Program-made: the position numbers and the translations under genes
Notes under the pieces: model-generated
What the model saw: only the letters and a program-made list of their open reading frames with translations
Told to the model about the DNA's origin: nothing
Database searches by the model: none
NCBI RefSeq assembly: GCF_900066015.1
Contig: NZ_LN890655.1
Location: 1,280,726-1,344,725 of the forward strand
DNA length: 64,000 nucleotides
Direction: 5' to 3'
Source of the DNA: Candidatus Promineifilum breve
Lineage (GTDB): Bacteria > Chloroflexota > Anaerolineae > Promineifilales > Promineifilaceae
Shown: piece by piece, positions 60,014-64,000 of the stretch
Numbering within the stretch: the stretch's first letter is position 1
Layout: every line of letters starts with the position of its first letter

Positions 60014-60042
60014 ACTATAACACGGGGTGGGAAATTTGACAA
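60014..60042 (-). promoter_or_regulatory. Promoter for rplS
   Basis: Minus strand TTGTCA (60042-60037), 17 bases, TATAGT (60019-60014). Confidence 0.75.
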
Positions 60043-60047
60043 TAGTC

Positions 60048-60134
60048 AGGTGGCAAGTGGCGGGTGGCAAGTGGCGGGTGGCAAGTGGCGGGTGGCGAGT
60101 CTCTCTAAACGCGCCACCCGCCACCCGCCACCCC
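60048..60134. repeat. GGTGGCAAGTGGCGG-word hairpin
   Basis: The left side carries four copies of gggtggcaagtggc-like words. The right side reads gcgccacccgccacccgcca. It begins six bases beyond the rplS -35 box and ends at the nnr stop codon. Confidence 0.8.
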
Positions 60135-61802
60135 TCACTCCAGCGCCCGCCGCGCGTGGGAAACCCAGTCGGCCAGCTCCCCGGCCAGCAGCCCGGCGCG
60201 GCCCCAAAAGTCGCCGGCCAGTTGCCCGGCCGCGCCGTGCAGATAGCCGCCCAGCACGGCCGCCTCATACGGGGCCATGCCCTGGGCCAGCAAGCCGGTG
60301 ATGATGCCGGCCAGCACGTCGCCACTGCCGGCCACGGCCAGGATGGGATTGGCGAAGGGCAGCAGCGTGGCCCGGCCGTCGCCCGACACAGAGTCGGGCG
60401 GCGCGGCGATGACCGTGTAGGCCCCCTTCAGCACCACCACGTGCCCCCACTCGGCCGCCCGGCGGCGGGCCGATTCGACCCGATCCCCGTCCCGTTCCTC
60501 ATCCCGATTGCGACCGATCAGCCGCGCCATCTCGCCCGGGTGCGGCGTCAGGATGCTGTTGGGCGGCAGGCGGCCCGGCCAATCAGGCAGCGCCGCCAGC
60601 AGGTTCAACCCGTCGGCGTCGATCACCAGCGGCGGCGACTTCTGACCCTCGGCCGGCTCGCGCAGCCCATCGAGCAGCGCGCCCAGAAACGACGCCGCCT
60701 CGCCCAGCCCCGGCCCCACCAGGAGCGCGTCGTAACTTTTCAGCGAGCCGAGCAATAGATTGGCCGTGGCGACGCCCAGCGTATCGGTGTCGGTCACTAG
60801 CGGGTAGGTGGCCTCGGGGAATTGCCCGGCCAGCGCCGGGCGCAGCCGTTGCGGCACGGCCAGCGTCACCAACCCCGCCCCGGCCCGGAATGCGCCACGG
60901 GCGGCCAACGCCGGCGCGCCCCAATAGCGGATGCTGCCGGCGGCGATGAGCGCCGTGCCGAACGTGCCCTTGTGGCCGTCGGCCGGGCGGGCGGGCAGCA
61001 TGTCGCGGGCCAGTTCGGCCGTCGCCAGCGCCAGCGGCACCGCTTTGACGGCCGGCAGCGCCGGGTCAATAGCGATGTCGGCCACGATCAGCTCGCCGCA
61101 GGCCGCCGCCCCCGGAAAGATGAAATGGCCGCGCTTCGGCCCGGCAAAGGTCACGGTGTGGTCGGCGGGGATAGCCAGCGGATCGAGCGCGCCGCTGTCG
61201 CAGTTCAGGCCGCTGGGGCAATCGACGGCCACGACAACGGGGGCGGCGTCGTGCCGGGTCGGGGCGGCCTCGTCGCGCACCGGCGGCGCGGCCACGGCCG
61301 TCAGCGTCGGGCGCGAGGCGGCTTGCACGCGCCGCTCGGCCAGCCCGGCCGCCACCTGCTCCAGCACCGCCGCCGCCGGGCCACTGATGGGCCGCGACAC
61401 ACCCGTGCCGAACAGGGCATCGACCACAAAATCGGCCGCCCGCAGCCGGTGGCGCAACACGCGGAAGCGCTGGTCGTAATCGGCCGGCAGCACTTCCAGT
61501 TGCATCTCCTCGACAAGGGCCAGATTTTCGTCGGTCGTGGGGTCGCGCGGCTTCAGCAGATAGAAGGCCACGGCCGCGCCGGCCTCGGCCAGATGACGCC
61601 CGGCCACCAGCCCGTCGCCGCCGTTGTTGCCCGGCCCCACCAGGATGAGCGCCTGCCGCCCGGCCACGTCATACCGTTCGAGGATGGCCTCGGCCACGCG
61701 CCGGCCGGCCGTCGCCATCATCTGGGCGTAGGAGTGGCCGGCGGCGTCGGCCGCTTTCTCGGCCGCCATCATTTCGGCTACGGTGAATATCTTTATCGTC
61801 AT
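60135..61802 (-). CDS. nnr: Bifunctional NAD(P)H-hydrate epimerase/dehydratase
   Basis: 555 residues that repair hydrated NAD(P)H. The N-terminal YjeF_N epimerase has IFTVAEMMAAEKAADAAGHS, ILVGPGNNGGDGLVAGRHLA and VVAVDCPSGLNCDSG. The C-terminal carbohydrate-kinase-like dehydratase has GHKGTFGTALIAAGSIRYWG, ALLVGPGLGEA, ILTPHPGEMARLIGRN and NPILAVAGSGDVLAGIITGL. The inter-domain part is Ala/Pro-rich and long. A repeat directly abuts ATG 61802, so no ribosome site is visible. Confidence 0.94.
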   Translation of the reverse strand: MTIKIFTVAEMMAAEKAADAAGHSYAQMMATAGRRVAEAILERYDVAGRQALILVGPGNNGGDGLVAGRHLAEAGAAVAFYLLKPRDPTTDENLALVEEMQLEVLPADYDQRFRVLRHRLRAADFVVDALFGTGVSRPISGPAAAVLEQVAAGLAERRVQAASRPTLTAVAAPPVRDEAAPTRHDAAPVVVAVDCPSGLNCDSGALDPLAIPADHTVTFAGPKRGHFIFPGAAACGELIVADIAIDPALPAVKAVPLALATAELARDMLPARPADGHKGTFGTALIAAGSIRYWGAPALAARGAFRAGAGLVTLAVPQRLRPALAGQFPEATYPLVTDTDTLGVATANLLLGSLKSYDALLVGPGLGEAASFLGALLDGLREPAEGQKSPPLVIDADGLNLLAALPDWPGRLPPNSILTPHPGEMARLIGRNRDEERDGDRVESARRRAAEWGHVVVLKGAYTVIAAPPDSVSGDGRATLLPFANPILAVAGSGDVLAGIITGLLAQGMAPYEAAVLGGYLHGAAGQLAGDFWGRAGLLAGELADWVSHARRALE

Positions 61803-61873
61803 GCGAATTACGAATTACGAATGACGAATTACGAATGAAAAGAGAGTCTTGAATTCGTAATTCGTAATTCAAT
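61803..61873. repeat. CGAATTA/TAATTCG-word hairpin
   Basis: Left arm gcgaattacgaattacgaat, then gacgaattacgaatg; right arm gaattcgtaattcgtaattc. It fills the whole space between the nnr start codon and the tRNA-Arg gene. Confidence 0.85.
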
Positions 61874-61875
61874 AT

Positions 61876-61948
61876 GCCCCCGGCAGGGCTCGAACCTGCA
61901 ACTTTCGGCTTAGAAGGCCGACGCTCTGTCCAATTGAGCTACGGGGGC
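61876..61948 (-). tRNA. tRNA-Arg (anticodon UCU)
   Basis: 73 bases, full cloverleaf. Acceptor GCCCCCG/CGGGGGC, D-arm GCTC...GAGC, anticodon stem TCGGC/GCCGA with loop CTTCTAA (anticodon TCT), T-arm GCAGG TTCGAGC CCTGC. The CCA end is not encoded. It reads AGA codons, rare in this GC-rich window. Confidence 0.97.
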
Positions 61949-62015
61949 CGGGGCGAACAGTCCAATTCTAATGCCCCTGAGCGGCGGCGTCAACGGCCCT
62001 TAACCACCAGCCAGG

Positions 62016-62150
62016 GCTTTTCCAAAGTCGGGCTAAGGAGGAACGAACACAGAGTCCACAGAGCGCAGACACAGAGCACACAGAGAAAACAGAGCCTACC
62101 GTCCTCTGCGCTCTCTGTGTCTGCTCTCCGTGCGCTCTGTGTTCTTTAGC
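62016..62150. mobile_element. MITE-like element, copy 2
   Basis: Starts ggcttttccaaagtcgggct as in copy 1, with the same CACAGAG-word hairpin. It ends ctgtgttctttagccctg, so the terminal inverted repeat is AGGGCTAAAGAACACAGAG. The end overlaps the stop codon of the MoaD-like gene. Confidence 0.75.
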
Positions 62151-62403
62151 CCTGCCCACCAGCCGATGGCGGAAACAAAGCGACGCGATCGCCATCGGCC
62201 AGGGGGGCGGTCACTTCCACCGCCTCGTCATTGATCGCGGCGGCGCTGATCAGGCCATCGGGCAGACTCAGGGCGCGGCCGAGCGTTTCGACCGTGGCCC
62301 CCGGCGGCAGGACGGCGACAAACGGCTGGTGGGGCGCGCCGCCGGCGTCGCTTGGCCGGTAGCGCCGCAATGAGCCGTATAACCGCACGGTGACGCTCAC
62401 CAT
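62146..62403 (-). CDS. MoaD/ThiS-family sulfur carrier-like protein
   Basis: 85 residues, ubiquitin-like. SVTVRLYGSLRRYRP at the start, LPPGATVETLGRALSL, and PLADGDRVALFPPSAGG near the end match MoaD/ThiS proteins. These are adenylated and thiocarboxylated on a terminal Gly-Gly. Here the chain continues Gly-Gln-Gly past AGG because the MITE-like element has replaced the stop. As written it would need trimming to act as a sulfur carrier. Start ATG 62403. Confidence 0.8.
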   Translation of the reverse strand: MVSVTVRLYGSLRRYRPSDAGGAPHQPFVAVLPPGATVETLGRALSLPDGLISAAAINDEAVEVTAPLADGDRVALFPPSAGGQG

Positions 62404-62435
62404 GTCTTGATCAACCCCGTGGCCGCAAACAAAAA

Positions 62436-62485
62436 GGACACGGATGGTGCGGAAAGGGCTAATTCAATCCGTTTCATCCGTGTCC
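62436..62485. repeat. Short ACACGGATG/CATCCGTGT hairpin
   Basis: ggacacggatg (62436-62446) and catccgtgtcc (62475-62485) are arms of the family seen at 27860-27958. The rest of the gap 62404-62535 shows nothing recognisable. Confidence 0.65.
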
Positions 62486-62535
62486 CGACTGTGGTTCGTT
62501 CGTTGGTGAGCAAAATCAGGCCGCCGGGCGGGCGG

Positions 62536-62985
62536 TTAGTCATCATCGAAAAGCGGCCGAATGCCATGATAGACCGTGGAGCCGCCAAAGGTCTTGATCA
62601 GCAGATCGGCCGGCCGGTGGACGCGCTCGGCGATCTCGGCCGCGGTCATCGGCTCGTTGCCGTTGGCCAGCAACACGCTGAACACGGCATCGACCAGCGC
62701 CCCCTGGATCGCCAATTCGTTGTCGTGGCGGTTGAAGTGCTCGCGCACCAGATATTGGAAGGCGTCCACCTGGCGCACCTCGCCGGTCTTGGAATCGATC
62801 AGATCGATCCGATCGGCGGGCAACTCCGCGCCCAGCTCACCGCCCACCGACAGGCGGGTCAGCAGGTAGGTGCGCAGATCGAGATGGCTCTCGTCCCACC
62901 AACTGTAGTCGATATAGAACCTGGTCTCGGCCGTGAGCAGCCGCAAGTGGGCTGATTTAATTGTTGGCCGTGTATTTGTGGGCAA
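62536..62985 (-). CDS. Hypothetical protein with C-terminal winged-helix-like segment
   Basis: 149 residues from TTG 62985, set by AGGAGG nine bases upstream. No earlier in-frame start fits. RLLTAETRFYIDYSWWDESH and DLRTYLLTRLSVGGELGAEL come first. VDAFQYLVREHFNRHDNEL precedes a helix-turn-helix-like tail (EPMTAAEIAERVHRPADLLI, then KTFGGSTVYHGIRP). 26 bases downstream of the next gene and clearly in its operon. No known family recognised; I infer a Chloroflexota-specific pair. Confidence 0.65.
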   Translation of the reverse strand: MPTNTRPTIKSAHLRLLTAETRFYIDYSWWDESHLDLRTYLLTRLSVGGELGAELPADRIDLIDSKTGEVRQVDAFQYLVREHFNRHDNELAIQGALVDAVFSVLLANGNEPMTAAEIAERVHRPADLLIKTFGGSTVYHGIRPLFDDD

Positions 62986-63011
62986 AAGAGGGTGCCTCCT
63001 GTGGCGCGGCG

Positions 63012-64000
63012 CTAGGCGGCGCTCTCATACTGCCAGTAATGATCGCCGACCGCCTTGAAGGCCGGATTACGCATGAGTTCCGCGAATATCGGCCCCGGCG
63101 GCACACGCCGCAGCATATTGACGGCGCTATAGAGCGTCTTGGCATGAACCGTATTCTGCGGCGTCAGGCCGGCCAACGACGGAAACACTTCCATCAAGTG
63201 GGCCGCCAGCGACATCTGCAGCGACGCCGCCCGCCGCGCGTGGGAATCGACGGCCGTCACCACGTCCGTGCCGACGATCAGCAGGTCATCATAGCCGCAA
63301 GGAATATCGCGGCGCGTCAGTTCGAATTGCAGCCGATTGTCCTTGACCACCGCCAGCCGCACCCACTCGCGTTGCCGCCGCCGCCGGTCGTAGCCCAGCA
63401 TCAGCACGCCCGGCTCCGGCCCCGGCGACAGATGGATAAAGCCGCCCACGGGGATCGAATTCTCCTTGTACCAGTCGCCCAGGCCATAGATATAGCGGTC
63501 CTCGGCCACCACCCATCCGACGATCTGCGCGTTGGTCTGATCGTCCACCAGGATGATACGCTGGCGCGGCGACCGGCCGAGCGCGAAAAACGGGCGCGTC
63601 TTGGCGTTGAGCGGCAGCGTGCCCGCCCAGCGATGGGGATAAGCCAGGGTCAGCACGGCCGTCCCGGCGCTGGGCGCGGGCGGCAAGTCCGACCATTCAT
63701 CGTCCAGTTCCTGCTCCAGCAGAAGTTGTTGCGGCGTCAGCAGGGCACGGTCGTAGGGGATGGGCTTGTAGGGCAGCCGCTCCGGCGTCGTCTGCACGCC
63801 TTCCGGTTCCATGCGCCGCAAGTACCACGTCGCCGGGCCGGACGGCGATACCTCGTCGAAGCGCCCGTCGAGCAACATCTGCTGGGTCAGCGAGAACTCC
63901 TGCACCTGCGGATCGATGCCGGGGTCAAGTTCCAGTTGCGGCGCGATCTCGGCCATCGTCAACGGCCCGCCATTGGCGACTTCCAGGATCGCTTCGGTCA
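63012..64000 (-). CDS. Hypothetical protein, N-terminus beyond window, HTH-like start
   Basis: The frame is open to the window edge, 329 codons visible. The first visible part (EAILEVANGGPLTMAEIAPQ) looks like a winged-helix domain. LAYPHRWAGTLPLNAKTRPF and RQRIILVDDQTNAQIVGWVV and YGLGDWYKENSIPVGGFIHL form a long beta-rich middle. HAKTLYSAVNMLRRVPPGPI and NPAFKAVGDHYWQYESAA are at the end. A TTG at 63962 or ATG 63956 could be starts, but the upstream codons look equally coding. Operon with the gene below; unknown function. Confidence 0.6.
   Translation of the reverse strand, partial: TEAILEVANGGPLTMAEIAPQLELDPGIDPQVQEFSLTQQMLLDGRFDEVSPSGPATWYLRRMEPEGVQTTPERLPYKPIPYDRALLTPQQLLLEQELDDEWSDLPPAPSAGTAVLTLAYPHRWAGTLPLNAKTRPFFALGRSPRQRIILVDDQTNAQIVGWVVAEDRYIYGLGDWYKENSIPVGGFIHLSPGPEPGVLMLGYDRRRRQREWVRLAVVKDNRLQFELTRRDIPCGYDDLLIVGTDVVTAVDSHARRAASLQMSLAAHLMEVFPSLAGLTPQNTVHAKTLYSAVNMLRRVPPGPIFAELMRNPAFKAVGDHYWQYESAA

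Overview
The window reads as a 64 kb piece of chromosome from a GC-rich Chloroflexota bacterium, most like the Anaerolineae/Ardenticatenia (Promineofilum-like) group. This is inferred from the mix of a short EF-Ts, DUF58/MoxR, many small 'TPTPT'-type lipoproteins and no outer-membrane genes. No rRNA marker or database search backs it. Most genes are ordinary core genes in compact operons. There is one tRNA, tRNA-Arg(UCU), and no CRISPR array, prophage or insertion sequence with a transposase.

Layout. 1-2.0 kb: a cut-off GT39 mannosyl-type transferase and its GT2 lipid-sugar synthase. 2.3-4.2 kb: a HAD phosphatase overlapping rlmN. 4.3-6.8 kb: LysM-M23 peptidase and rho. 7.1-12.7 kb: a long minus-strand operon rpsB-tsf-pyrH-frr-uppS-cdsA-fbp behind a clear promoter. 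13.0-15.4 kb: SDR and aspartate kinase. 15.8-18.9 kb: PspC, a GH-fold lipoprotein and class II aldolase. 19.0-23.4 kb: an accessory, visibly more A+T-rich stretch with a small-molecule kinase, VOC, GNAT, an MntA-HepT toxin-antitoxin pair and two tandem paralogous membrane proteins. 23.4-26.5 kb: alaS. 26.6-33.8 kb: ruvX, mltG and an Slt-type transglycosylase in an overlapping operon. 34-45 kb: a propeller protein, miaB-like, DUF58/MoxR, lipoproteins and gyrB. 45.2-47.9 kb: xylAB. 48.1-52.1 kb: a two-component system, a lipoprotein and TauE. 52.2-54.6 kb: padR-modA-modB without modC. 54.8-64 kb: a secreted propeller protein, a nuclease, a kinase, YbaK, a C26 amidase, rplS, nnr, a MoaD-like protein and two hypothetical winged-helix proteins.

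The strongest regulatory find is upstream of alaS. A consensus promoter is followed directly by a 25-codon ORF carrying four consecutive alanine codons. Next come mutually exclusive hairpins and a perfect 14-bp terminator with a U-tract. This has every element of ribosome-mediated (trp/pheM-style) attenuation, sensing charged tRNA-Ala. A second terminator/alternative-hairpin arrangement sits in the rplS leader.

The other pervasive feature is repeats. About twenty intergenic hairpins are built from short near-tandem words (for example TCTGTGG, ACCACTG, CGAATTA, CACAGAG), much like the STRR repeats known from heterocystous cyanobacteria. There is also a dispersed ~33-bp palindrome and a ~140-bp two-copy element with terminal inverted repeats. 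Some copies lie in frame inside conserved genes (alaS, miaB-like, GT39), and one has apparently extended the C-terminus of a MoaD-like protein past its Gly-Gly end.
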